From NCBI GenBank assembly GCA_023417655.1, contig JAEZFD010000043.1, forward strand, positions 1 through 64,000: a stretch of 64,000 nt of DNA, in the 5' to 3' direction. The first letter of the stretch is position 1. Each line of letters begins with the position of its first letter. Origin of the DNA: Planctomycetota bacterium. Lineage in GTDB: Bacteria > Planctomycetota > Planctomycetia > Planctomycetales > Planctomycetaceae. Shown piece by piece: positions 8,844 through 18,134 of this stretch. Made by a program: the position numbers and the translations under genes. The notes beneath the pieces were generated by a model. The model was not told the origin of the DNA. It did no database searches and was given only the letters and a program-made list of their open reading frames with translations.

Positions 8844-11800
8844 ATGTCCTCAGTTCCCGAGAAACAGCCCTGGCTGGAACGCTTCCTCGACTCGTTCTTT
8901 CAGGAACGAAACATTCAATGGCTGCTGGGGATCGGGATTCTGATCCTGCTCGGCTCATCGACGATGCTGGTAACACAGCATTGGGAAACGACTCCGCCGG
9001 TCTGGAAAGCGATTGTGCTGTTCGCTGGAACCTGCCTGACCGCAGGAGTGGGCTTCTTTGCTGGTCGCCGACTGGGGCTCCGCAAGACTGGCAACGGCCT
9101 GCTGATGCTGGCGATCTGCCTGATTCCGATTGATTTTCTGGCCGTCCGGTGGGTTCACCCGGAAGGTCTGTTTTCGGTGGCCGGGCTGACGAACTCGCTG
9201 ATTAAAGTTCCGCTGTGGGGGGGCTTCGCCGCAATCTCGGCCTTGATGGCGCAGGCGATCTTCCGGCACTTTCTCAAACGTGATTCGCTCGGCTTCCTTG
9301 TCAGTTATCTCGTTCTCGCGTTCTGCGGAGCGCTCCTGCCGCTGCTGCCGACATGGTTGCTGCCTGTCGCAGGACTCGCACTGTGGGGAGTGTTCGCCTT
9401 CGGAACGGTGGAGGTTTCCCGGCATGTGTTCTGCCTGATCGAAGATCACCGCCTCCCCCGATTCTGGGGCTTCTCCCCTGCCCTTCTGCTCTGTCTCGAG
9501 TTCCTGCTGCTCTTCTGGACTTCATTGCTTCCGGCGATCCCTCAACCGTGGATCGGGTTGGGGCTCGTGATGATGGCATTGCCGGTGCTGAAAATCGTGG
9601 ATGAATTGCGAGGAATTCTGAAACGTCGCGGCGCGCTGGCGTCAGGACTGAACATCTCGTCAGGCCTTGCAGAAGCGATTCATGACGCAGGGGATGACCT
9701 CGCCGGACGACGTGTTGAGGAACGTCGCCATTCCTTTGAACTGGGGGTGCCGCTCGTCCTATCACTGCTGGCGATTCTGTCGGGAGTCATTCTCTCGATT
9801 GTCGGCTTTCCTGAGTCGGTGGCAGTCGTTCCGACGGCCGCGCTGGCGACCGTCGCTATGGCCTGCGTGGCGGAACGTCTTCGGTCGCGGGTTCTCGTCT
9901 GGGCAACTCTGCTGCTGGCGATCGTTTGCTATCAGACCTGCCCTGTTTTCGTGAAGGGTCTGGTCCAGACCATAGTCAGTCAGGGGGCCGTGCTGATGCA
10001 GGAATCCCGGCTGCCGTTCGCGTTTTATGGACTGACCTACCTGCCGCTGCTGGTCGGACTGACGCTGCTGAGTTGCTGGCGTGAAGTGAAGAATCGCCCG
10101 CACTGGCGGAGCCCGATCGTTCTGTTATCGAGCTTGGCCCCCATTGTGTTATTGGTACTCGCCGGGACGCATCCCAAGGCAATGTTCCCTGTGGGAATCG
10201 CGTTGACCTGTCTTATCGGCTGGCAACTGACCGTTCTGCGGAATCGTCTTCTGCTGATTGGGATGATTGCCTCTTTGTTGCTCGCAGCGGCTGGCTGTAT
10301 GACCTTCCTGCAAGTCGTGCTGGATGTGCAGCAATCGCTGTGGCTGGCACTCGCGATCTGGTTGTCGGTCGCGACGCTGTTGCTGACCGCTGGGCGCTGG
10401 TGGGACAACTGGACCCTGCAGTTCCATGCTGATCGGAAGATTCCATTCACGGCCCCGATTACTCGCTGGACGGGACTGGCAGTCCTCGTCGGATGTTCGC
10501 TGTGCTCACTGACCGTCAATGCGTTGATGGCTCCCGCCTTCTGGACTCAATCCAACATCATGTTGGCTCTGTGGTGCGGCGTGCTGCTGCTTGTGCAGGC
10601 CTATCAGCTGAAGTCCGTGTTCTGGTGGTGTCTGGCGCTGTCCTTCCCGCTCATCAGCCTGGGAATCGGCCTGTTTCACTTTACCCGACTGGAGGGACTG
10701 GTCGTCGGCGAAACCTTGGCCGTCCTTCTGCTCTGGGGAATGGGCTGGGTCCGTGAGCGGAAAACCCGTGGCCTCTCGCTGACCCCATTCGCAATGGCTG
10801 CGAGAATCGTCGTCAGTGCCGGTCTGATCCTCATTCAACTGGCATTGCTGGTCGTTTTTTCACTGCTTCTCTTTTCTTTCGCAAACTCAGGAGTCGGGCA
10901 GATCTTGAACGCCCCGACGTGGTACATCGCCGGTTTCCTAACACTGATCATGTCGTTTGAACTGGCATGGCGGACGGCCTCCCGTGGCCTGACGCTTCTG
11001 AGCTGGGGAACCGTGCTGTTGTGGTCAGGCGCGACGGGTCTGGCGATTCTGAACCTCGGGACCATTCTGAAGACGCTGCCGGTCATCTGGGGAGCACTGA
11101 CTCTGTCTGTTGTTCTTCTGCTGAGATTCGTCCGGCCAACTCCGAACAGAAGAAATCAGCATGCCTTCTGGAGTTCGCTTGAGGGGGCCGTCAGTGCAAC
11201 ATTGATTCTCCTTTCACTGTTCTGCATCCAGGAGTTTCATTCTTCCGGAATCGCAGCGGTCCTCGTATTCCTGAGCCTGCTCGGGCTCGTTGTGAAACGA
11301 CGCGGCCCAATCGCCTTGAACGGAGTGCTGGCCTTAGGAAATCTCGTTGTCCTGAGTCGAGTCATTGGCTGGACAGTGCCTGACTCGGCAACCGGGCAGC
11401 TGACACGACTGACGTTCCCGGAACTGGCGACGGCCGCGTTGCCAGTCGCTCTAGTGTCGGCTGTCTCCATTCTGTTCTGGGAAGGGCGGCTGCACCGAAA
11501 GCAGGTCATCGCCCCTGAAATGCAGGCGTTTCTCTGGTTGTTGTGCCTGGGGATGTTGGCACTTGATCTGTTTGCTCAGGGGCCACAGAGCTCGGCCTTC
11601 TCTGCAATGATCATTGCGGCGATGGCCGTGTGCCTGTCTCTGCAGCAACTCTGGCGAGCTGTCTGGCTCTCACATCAGAATGACGCAGAGGCACCTTCCG
11701 GAGTGATGACGGATGCTACTCGCTTTGTCTGGCAGGCCGAGGCCGTTTTGCTGGGCGGGGGCGTCCTGTTGATCCTCAATCAGTCTCTGTCACTGGTCAG

Positions 11801-12569
11801 CGTCCCTGCGTTATTCGCTCCTGTCGGATTCGCTGTGCTGTTCGTACTGCTCGCCCGATTGTCAGCGTGGTCACATCAATTCAAGGTTCTGTCGGAACCG
11901 TTCCGTCTGACCGGGGAAGCGCTCCCATTCGTGACTCTGATCGTCGCAGTGTCACGACATCTGACGCTGCCGAATCCGGAATGGGTCGGACTCAACAGCT
12001 TCGCTCTCCTGCTGCCGGCGGCGTGGTACTTCATTCGGGGATTCGAAAAGAACCGTGGTGACCTGCTGATGTCGGCACTGGTTTTCTTCAACACCCTGCT
12101 CTTCCTGATCTGGTCAGAACTGAGATGGACCGACCCCCAGTTTTTCATGATGCCGATTGGAATCAGCCTTCTTCTGCTGGTGGAACGGCTGGAAGCCAAA
12201 GTTCCTGTCGAACTGTGTGCCCCACTCCGCTATTTGGCGGCGTTGATCATCCTTGTCTCTCCGACCTTCAACATCGTCGGCGGCAGCTGGCTGCATCTCT
12301 CCACGCTGCTGGTGGCCTCGCTGGCCATGGTGCTGCTATCGATGGGGCTGCAGATCAAGTCGCTGTTGTACATCAGCACGGCGTTCCTGTGTGCTGACGT
12401 CGTGGCGATGGTCGTCATCGGAAGTCTGGACCATCCCCAGCGTCTCTGGATTGTCGGTATCGCATCTGGGGCGATTGTGATTGCCTTGGCCGCTTATTGC
12501 GAACGCCACCGCGAGCAGCTCAAGCAGCGTTTGCGGCTGTTAACGGCCCAGCTCGAAACCTGGCGTTAA
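8844..12569 (+). CDS. Giant polytopic membrane protein (DUF2157-like N terminus)
   Basis: About 1241 residues, nearly all hydrophobic helices separated by very short loops; I estimate more than 30 membrane segments. The first about 110 residues (ERNIQWLLGIGILILLGSS, later RRLGLRKTGNGLLMLAICLI) resemble DUF2157/DUF2339-type predicted membrane proteins. No catalytic motif or soluble domain is visible. The ATG at 8844 lies 5 bases after ggaagg; the adjacent ATG at 8841 and a GTG at 8817 are alternatives. The pspA-like gene follows after 58 bases on the same strand, which suggests co-transcription and a membrane-related role. Function not recognised. Confidence 0.7.
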   Translation: MSSVPEKQPWLERFLDSFFQERNIQWLLGIGILILLGSSTMLVTQHWETTPPVWKAIVLFAGTCLTAGVGFFAGRRLGLRKTGNGLLMLAICLIPIDFLAVRWVHPEGLFSVAGLTNSLIKVPLWGGFAAISALMAQAIFRHFLKRDSLGFLVSYLVLAFCGALLPLLPTWLLPVAGLALWGVFAFGTVEVSRHVFCLIEDHRLPRFWGFSPALLLCLEFLLLFWTSLLPAIPQPWIGLGLVMMALPVLKIVDELRGILKRRGALASGLNISSGLAEAIHDAGDDLAGRRVEERRHSFELGVPLVLSLLAILSGVILSIVGFPESVAVVPTAALATVAMACVAERLRSRVLVWATLLLAIVCYQTCPVFVKGLVQTIVSQGAVLMQESRLPFAFYGLTYLPLLVGLTLLSCWREVKNRPHWRSPIVLLSSLAPIVLLVLAGTHPKAMFPVGIALTCLIGWQLTVLRNRLLLIGMIASLLLAAAGCMTFLQVVLDVQQSLWLALAIWLSVATLLLTAGRWWDNWTLQFHADRKIPFTAPITRWTGLAVLVGCSLCSLTVNALMAPAFWTQSNIMLALWCGVLLLVQAYQLKSVFWWCLALSFPLISLGIGLFHFTRLEGLVVGETLAVLLLWGMGWVRERKTRGLSLTPFAMAARIVVSAGLILIQLALLVVFSLLLFSFANSGVGQILNAPTWYIAGFLTLIMSFELAWRTASRGLTLLSWGTVLLWSGATGLAILNLGTILKTLPVIWGALTLSVVLLLRFVRPTPNRRNQHAFWSSLEGAVSATLILLSLFCIQEFHSSGIAAVLVFLSLLGLVVKRRGPIALNGVLALGNLVVLSRVIGWTVPDSATGQLTRLTFPELATAALPVALVSAVSILFWEGRLHRKQVIAPEMQAFLWLLCLGMLALDLFAQGPQSSAFSAMIIAAMAVCLSLQQLWRAVWLSHQNDAEAPSGVMTDATRFVWQAEAVLLGGGVLLILNQSLSLVSVPALFAPVGFAVLFVLLARLSAWSHQFKVLSEPFRLTGEALPFVTLIVAVSRHLTLPNPEWVGLNSFALLLPAAWYFIRGFEKNRGDLLMSALVFFNTLLFLIWSELRWTDPQFFMMPIGISLLLLVERLEAKVPVELCAPLRYLAALIILVSPTFNIVGGSWLHLSTLLVASLAMVLLSMGLQIKSLLYISTAFLCADVVAMVVIGSLDHPQRLWIVGIASGAIVIALAAYCERHREQLKQRLRLLTAQLETWR

Positions 12570-12627
12570 TAACGAAGTCTCGATTCCTGTTCTTGAACGG
12601 TTCTCTACTGATTGAAGGAGACTGACC

Positions 12628-13317
12628 ATGTCCTGGATTGAAGGGTTCACTCTGATCATGCGTTCCAACTTCACCGCCATCAGAACGAAATTTGAAGACC
12701 CTGAACGCATGCTGCATCAACTGATCTGCGATATGGAAGAGGAACTCGATCGTGTTCGCCGGTCTGTCGCAGCAGCGATCGCGGATGAGATTCAACTCGC
12801 AAAGGAAGTCGACCGGGTTCGACAGGAAATGCAGCAATGGGAAGCCCGTGCTTCCAGTGGACTCAAACGGGGAGACGAAGCACTCGCCCGGCAGGCACTC
12901 GAACAGAAGATGCTGTCGCAGGAGCGACTGGCGACGCTCGAAAAGTCACACGAAACGCAGAAGACCCAGACAGCGAAGCTGCAGGCCGCTTACCGGGATC
13001 TCGAAGAGAAAATCCGTCAAGCCCGTCAGAAACGCACGCTGCTACTTGCACGACTGGCGAGTGCCGAATCCACGCAGGCGATTCACAATGCTCTCGATCG
13101 TGCAACCGGGAAATCCGCGTTCGCTGAGTTCAGCAGACTGGAGCAGAAGGTCGATCGCGCTGAAGCTCTGACTGATGCGTACGATCGATTGGAAGGACGC
13201 GATCCCGCCCGGGATGAACTGGCGAATAAGTTTGAAGTCGATGAACGGAAGAGTCGCCTTGAAGAGGAAATGGCCCTCCTCAAGGCGCGCCTGAATGACC
13301 CGTTGTCCGCTGAGTGA
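12628..13317 (+). CDS. PspA/IM30 family protein
   Basis: A 229-residue, mostly alpha-helical protein of the PspA/IM30 (ESCRT-III-like) family, which binds inner membranes and helps maintain their integrity under stress. Visible are the amphipathic N-terminal helix region (RSNFTAIRTKFEDPERMLHQ), the MEEEL segment and a long coiled coil rich in E, K, R and Q (about 30-170). The length matches the family. A strong Shine-Dalgarno (gaaggaga) precedes the ATG. No pspF, pspB or pspC is present, so regulation is not the enterobacterial kind. It lies directly downstream of the giant membrane protein and probably shares its transcript. Confidence 0.9.
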   Translation: MSWIEGFTLIMRSNFTAIRTKFEDPERMLHQLICDMEEELDRVRRSVAAAIADEIQLAKEVDRVRQEMQQWEARASSGLKRGDEALARQALEQKMLSQERLATLEKSHETQKTQTAKLQAAYRDLEEKIRQARQKRTLLLARLASAESTQAIHNALDRATGKSAFAEFSRLEQKVDRAEALTDAYDRLEGRDPARDELANKFEVDERKSRLEEEMALLKARLNDPLSAE

Positions 13318-13341
13318 TGCCCGACAAGCGGGATCGTCCGC

Positions 13342-16300
13342 TTACCAGTCGATCTCCTGAATCAGCGTCATTGGTTGCGTGGCATCGACCGGAACGAGCA
13401 GTTCGGCCTGTTCACCGCTCTGGCGGATCACTGGGTTTCCACCCTGAATCCGCACGGTCAGCATGCCGTCGACCCGATATCCCTGATCGGTCTTCTCAAT
13501 CCGGGATCCCGTTGCGGCGCGGAAGAACAGCGGGGCTGACTTCCCTTCAGGAGTGAAATGCAACTCACGACGAATGGTGCCTTCATGGTCATTGCGTTTG
13601 ACCGGGACCGGTTTGTCGCTGACGAGTCCGTTCGGGATTCGGTAGCGGAAGGTCGGGCGTCCCTGCTCATCCAACTGGTAGCCCAGGAACTGATGGCCGG
13701 GCTGTGGACGGACAGGGCCGGTCGGCCATGGCTCATTTGGATCTTTCAGTGATGCGAAGGCCAGCGCCGGTTCAAACGTGACGACATGGTCACCGAGTGG
13801 CGACTGACTTCCGGTGCCGCGTCCCGACCAGTGCATCGCAGCATCCAGGAAGCGGTCATGCCAGATCAGTTTCAGGCACAACTCGTCGGCATCGAAAGCG
13901 AGGTTGACCTTTTCGGGATAGCCAACGGCAATTGCCCGGGGAGAGACTCCGGCAATGAAGTTGCGATAGATGATCGGCTCCTGCTCCGGCTTGAGCTCGA
14001 TCATTTTTGCGACGAGTCCCTCTGGAAGCCCGGCCTTCTCGCCATCGAGTAGATAGTTCCAGATCGCGCTAATTTGTTGATTGGCGTCACCGTGATAGAT
14101 GTCTTTGACGACAGCATCACCGTTCGGAAATCCTGTTGGCATGCGAGTGCCGGGGCGATACTTCTGGGGATCATAGACATACCGCAGGAACCAGTCTTCA
14201 CGGAGACGACCCGTCATTCCGGTCAATGCAATAGCCTGAATTCCGGAAGCGGCTTTCCCGCCGAATGTATGACATTTGATGCAACCGAGACCGCCGTTGC
14301 CGACGAGTTGCCGCCCTGTGGATTTCACCCGAGTGAGAGGCTCATCTGTCTTCGCAAGTGAGGTTTGTGTCTTCTGATCTTCCTTCACAAACGCCGGAAC
14401 CAGATGACTGACGTTCCGCTGGGCGAATGCAGGCATCCTGGTGAGCATATACGGACGGTTCTTTGCCCCGGCGCTCATGACCTGCCCAAGCCATTTTTCC
14501 TGCAGCTTGTCTCCGACTCCATCGAGTGTCGGCGGCAGTCGGCCTTCATCCCCCATCTCTGGCTGCGTCGATTTGAACAGGTCATTCTTGCTGACTTCAG
14601 GCCCGCCCATCCCCTGCCGCTGGTGACAGGCATAACAGTTGAGGGCCGTCATCGTGTGGCGAATTTGTGCCTCAGCACTCGGTGCCATCAGAGTTGCTCC
14701 GGCCTTGAGTGCGAGCGAAAGATTCTCCGTCTGTAATGCGGTGAGATCGTACTGGGCGACGCCTGCTTTCACCGGCTGACTCTTCGGTGTGGCGAGACAC
14801 CCGCCGTCCGGGTTCAGCTGTTGGAGGTCAGGAGCCTTCAAAGGGGATTTCAGATCCTGATCTTTGATCTTCAAGGCGTGACACTTTGCACAACCAAGTG
14901 AACTGAACAGCTCTCGACCTTGCTTGACCAGTTCCGGCGTGGTGGTGAAGCGCTGCAGCTTCGCCTCGGGCTTCTGATTTTCGCTGGCTTTAACAGCTTC
15001 AGGGCTGGGATAAAGTTGTGGTCCCAGGTGCTCGAGCGGAGCCCCCTGACGTCCGAGCATGACGACCAGTTCCTGGCCGTCGCGGGCCTGATAGTAATCG
15101 ACGCGAATGTGGTGAACCGGATTCGGTTCAAATCGGGCAGTTCGCTCGACCAGTTCACCAGGCTTGGCACTTTTTGTCTCAAGCACCAGGTCTCCATCGA
15201 GCCAGAGCTGAGCCCCGTCATCCGCACCCAGTGCGAAGATGTGAGCACTCTTGTAGATGTCGGGCACATAAGCTTCGAACCGGATGCCGAAGTTCGCATC
15301 TTTCCCGGCGACGCTGCGGTCAAAGCCGACGCACGTCCCTTCCTTGATCGGCCTCAGATCATCGAAGTTAGGCATTTCAAACCAGCGACCTTCGAAGACC
15401 TGATACTTCACATTGGGAGGCAGAGCAGCCGCATCGGACTGCAACAGATAATTCGCCAGCTGATCAGCTTGTGTGTTATCAAGATTCAGCGAGGGCATCC
15501 GCGACGAAGGACGCGTTTTATGTGGCTCTTTCAGAAACAGGGCAAGACTCGGGACCGAATACTTCGCCGCCAGATCCGCCAGCGGGACCGACGTGTCAGA
15601 TGATGTCTTTGCATGAGGCTCCGGTGAGTGACAGGCCGCGCAGCCGATTGACCGGAAGTGCTTCTGTCCGGCCGCGGCCTGCTTCTTGTCAGGATTCTGA
15701 TCTCGCAGCGAACCGGTGGTCGAGAGGAAACTGGCGAGCGCCAGAGCTGCCTGTTTCCGTTCCTGTGGTGGAAGCGACCCTAGAACATCCGGCATCGTTG
15801 TGCCGGGTTTGACACCATGTGGATCGTTCAGAAAGTCCTCAATCCACTGAGGACGCACCCGACTTCCGACATCAGTCAGAATCGGTGCCTGCTTGGAAAG
15901 GAGGTTCTGCTTCAGGCTTTCCGCTTGAGGAGCGTGGCAATGAGCGCAGCCGAGTTCTCCGAGCAGCAGTAAGCCGCCCTCTACGGAGGGTTCCGACAGA
16001 CTGTGAAAGCGTTCAAACCCTGCAATTCGAGGGCGACGGGCTTCCTGATCGGCATCGCGGGGAACGATCCAGAGATTGCGGAAGTGAACCGGATTACCGT
16101 GGTCCTGCAGATAGATCGGTCCTGGGGATGGTCCTTCCTTGAGGGGAGCGGCCCGGGTGGCGACGGGTACCGGAACATCCCGTTGGACGATGGTCCCGTT
16201 CAATCGTACGGTCATGCGTGCGTCGGAGATCTTCTTACCTGACGCATCAAACCGGGCAGCAGAGAAATCGACATCATAAGTCTGCCAGCTGAGCGGTGGA

Positions 16301-17010
16301 TAACACGTATTCACGTCCGGTTTGCGAATCGTGTAGATCCCGCCCGCTTCGTTATCGAGACCGTCCAGCCCGAACGAGTCAAGGATTTGGGTTTCATAAC
16401 GAGCCTGATGGTAGATGCCGCTGTTGCCCCGAGCCTGCCCTCTTGCAGTTGGCATGAACGGTGTCTGGAACTCCACATGCAGACGGTAATCCTGATAATC
16501 CTTCAGCGTTGTCGCACCAGCGATCAAAAAGCCATCGTCTGTCCGTCTGGCCCCCGGCTTCCAGTTTCTTGTCAGTGATTCCTGACTGCCATCAAAGAGA
16601 ACCTCAGCTCCCGGTGGGGGAGCGGCTCCAAGTGTTGTGCTCTTTCGCTCGATCTTTTTTGCCTGCCAGCTGGAGAGGAGGTCGCGAATGACATCCGCTT
16701 CCTCTTCTTCCATGATCTGGGGCGGTGTGCCGTTCCAACCGTCGCCGGGAAGACCACCCGGCAGGATGACAACTCGAAACAGATTGTCACCGAGAGCGAC
16801 GAGTTGGATTCCACGACGCGGATTCGCTGGATCTGCCGTGAGGTACTCTCCCTGCAGAGCGAAATCGGGGTCGGCCGCTGCTGCTTCTGCCGACGCAAAA
16901 GTGGTAGGTTTCTTCGGCTGGCGGGCTTCGTCAGCAGATAATTTTGAATCCCCGAGGATCACGAGCAGGCTGAGACCGAGGACTGCTCGCGATAACTGGC
17001 TGCGGAACAT
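13342..17010 (-). CDS. Secreted DUF1080 / multi-CXXCH cytochrome protein
   Basis: A 1222-residue exported protein with a signal peptide (AVLGLSLLVILGDSKLSADE). Order of parts: DUF1080 (3-keto-glycoside hydrolase-like, concanavalin fold) about 133-317; CXXCH at 355 and 457; a PA14-like sugar-binding region about 545-655; CXXCH at 707, 792 and 910; a beta-rich C-terminal region. Each haem-c motif sits in a small cytochrome-like module with a later Met-Pro (for example GTTMPD, SSRMPS, GTRMPT). This architecture is characteristic of planctomycetes and suggests redox-coupled sugar handling outside the cytoplasm. A Shine-Dalgarno (aaagga) lies 5 bases before the ATG. It is convergent with pspA. The sugar substrate is unknown. 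Confidence 0.85.
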   Translation of the reverse strand: MFRSQLSRAVLGLSLLVILGDSKLSADEARQPKKPTTFASAEAAAADPDFALQGEYLTADPANPRRGIQLVALGDNLFRVVILPGGLPGDGWNGTPPQIMEEEEADVIRDLLSSWQAKKIERKSTTLGAAPPPGAEVLFDGSQESLTRNWKPGARRTDDGFLIAGATTLKDYQDYRLHVEFQTPFMPTARGQARGNSGIYHQARYETQILDSFGLDGLDNEAGGIYTIRKPDVNTCYPPLSWQTYDVDFSAARFDASGKKISDARMTVRLNGTIVQRDVPVPVATRAAPLKEGPSPGPIYLQDHGNPVHFRNLWIVPRDADQEARRPRIAGFERFHSLSEPSVEGGLLLLGELGCAHCHAPQAESLKQNLLSKQAPILTDVGSRVRPQWIEDFLNDPHGVKPGTTMPDVLGSLPPQERKQAALALASFLSTTGSLRDQNPDKKQAAAGQKHFRSIGCAACHSPEPHAKTSSDTSVPLADLAAKYSVPSLALFLKEPHKTRPSSRMPSLNLDNTQADQLANYLLQSDAAALPPNVKYQVFEGRWFEMPNFDDLRPIKEGTCVGFDRSVAGKDANFGIRFEAYVPDIYKSAHIFALGADDGAQLWLDGDLVLETKSAKPGELVERTARFEPNPVHHIRVDYYQARDGQELVVMLGRQGAPLEHLGPQLYPSPEAVKASENQKPEAKLQRFTTTPELVKQGRELFSSLGCAKCHALKIKDQDLKSPLKAPDLQQLNPDGGCLATPKSQPVKAGVAQYDLTALQTENLSLALKAGATLMAPSAEAQIRHTMTALNCYACHQRQGMGGPEVSKNDLFKSTQPEMGDEGRLPPTLDGVGDKLQEKWLGQVMSAGAKNRPYMLTRMPAFAQRNVSHLVPAFVKEDQKTQTSLAKTDEPLTRVKSTGRQLVGNGGLGCIKCHTFGGKAASGIQAIALTGMTGRLREDWFLRYVYDPQKYRPGTRMPTGFPNGDAVVKDIYHGDANQQISAIWNYLLDGEKAGLPEGLVAKMIELKPEQEPIIYRNFIAGVSPRAIAVGYPEKVNLAFDADELCLKLIWHDRFLDAAMHWSGRGTGSQSPLGDHVVTFEPALAFASLKDPNEPWPTGPVRPQPGHQFLGYQLDEQGRPTFRYRIPNGLVSDKPVPVKRNDHEGTIRRELHFTPEGKSAPLFFRAATGSRIEKTDQGYRVDGMLTVRIQGGNPVIRQSGEQAELLVPVDATQPMTLIQEIDW

Positions 17011-17234
17011 ACCGGTCCTTTAACTGAGAACGCCTTATACGGATCCCGTGTTACGGTTCCCTGCGCGCGAAAGAACATTTCAAGGAAAGTGATTGCGTTC
17101 TCAGAATAGCGTTGAGACCGTTTCTGTCACTCTCCACGGAGAAGTCGATTTCGATCTGACGCAAATCGTTTGGATTCTTTCGAAATTGCGTCAGAGCTTG
17201 CCGCTCCACTGCTTTAGAAACGCGGAGGATGGCT

Positions 17235-18089
17235 TTACTGTCCCTTGAGTTCTTGCCGCTTCAGCCAAGCCTTCTCGCGCGTCTCGAAGCACGTGTTCAG
17301 CCACGGAACAGAGATGAAGAGGTTGCCGATGATCCACCCGATGGCGGCACCGATAAAGACGTCACTGGGGAAATGGGCATGGGTATAGATCCGCTCGATT
17401 CCGCAGAGTGTTGCGAGCGTCAGAAATGCCCACTTTCCATTCGGGAAGGCCCATGTCATCAGTGCGGCGAACGCAAACGCGCAGGCAGTGTGAGAACTGG
17501 GAAAACTCTGATGGATGGCGGCATTGGTTCCCAGCGGGAACCAGCCCTGAAATCCTGCGAACTCGATTGACGAGGCGGCGTCAAAATCAAATGCCCGAGG
17601 CCGTGATCGCGATAGCATCAGCTTCATCACGTTAGCGGCCATCCCTGCGGAAACGGCTCCCAGCAGGATGCGAACGGCCTGAGGAAAGCGTCCGCGGTAA
17701 ACGCAGTAAATTGGCCCGAGTACCAGCAATTGGCCGAAAGGTGTCCCGAAGTGCTCCGCGGTCTGAAGAAAACGCACAATTTCGCGTGGCAGCCAGTCGA
17801 CCGCACAGAATCGGCCGACGACATAATCCAGAAACGGCAGACACAATCCCGCCGCAATCACACAGGCGACCGGGAGCCGAATCGATAAGCTCAGCGACGG
17901 ACGGCTGTGAGTTGATGTGAACGTCTTGCGACGTGTTGTCGGGACAGGAGGAAGTTCCAATACCGGCTCCATGCTGCGGAATCCATTCGCCATGGCTGTC
18001 ATTGCGAGCTTGAAATCGCCGGCATCATATCGCGCTGTTGTGAAATGCGACCATGCCGATTTATCGCTCCCGAGTGGAAAACATGCCAT
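17235..18089 (-). CDS. PAP2-family membrane phosphatase
   Basis: A 284-residue membrane protein of the PAP2/undecaprenyl-diphosphatase-like superfamily. The three phosphatase signatures are present: KLMLSRSRP, FPSSHTACAFA, and GIERIYTHAHFPSDV (histidine and aspartate kept; the usual SR is ER). About six hydrophobic helices are visible. The ATG at 18089 has agggag three bases upstream, which adds a cytoplasmic N-terminal stretch of about 70 residues; a shorter start near 18002 has no ribosome site. It lies 45 bases after queA on the same strand. Substrate (phosphatidate, undecaprenyl diphosphate or another lipid) cannot be told. Confidence 0.85.
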   Translation of the reverse strand: MACFPLGSDKSAWSHFTTARYDAGDFKLAMTAMANGFRSMEPVLELPPVPTTRRKTFTSTHSRPSLSLSIRLPVACVIAAGLCLPFLDYVVGRFCAVDWLPREIVRFLQTAEHFGTPFGQLLVLGPIYCVYRGRFPQAVRILLGAVSAGMAANVMKLMLSRSRPRAFDFDAASSIEFAGFQGWFPLGTNAAIHQSFPSSHTACAFAFAALMTWAFPNGKWAFLTLATLCGIERIYTHAHFPSDVFIGAAIGWIIGNLFISVPWLNTCFETREKAWLKRQELKGQ

Positions 18090-18134
18090 TTTCTCCCTGG
18101 TGATGGAGAGCCGTCGCCAGCACGTCCGATCAGG

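Noticed and set aside
13326..13343. Terminator between pspA and the DUF1080 gene
   Set aside because: Only a 6-bp stem without a T-run, and it overlaps the DUF1080 stop codon.
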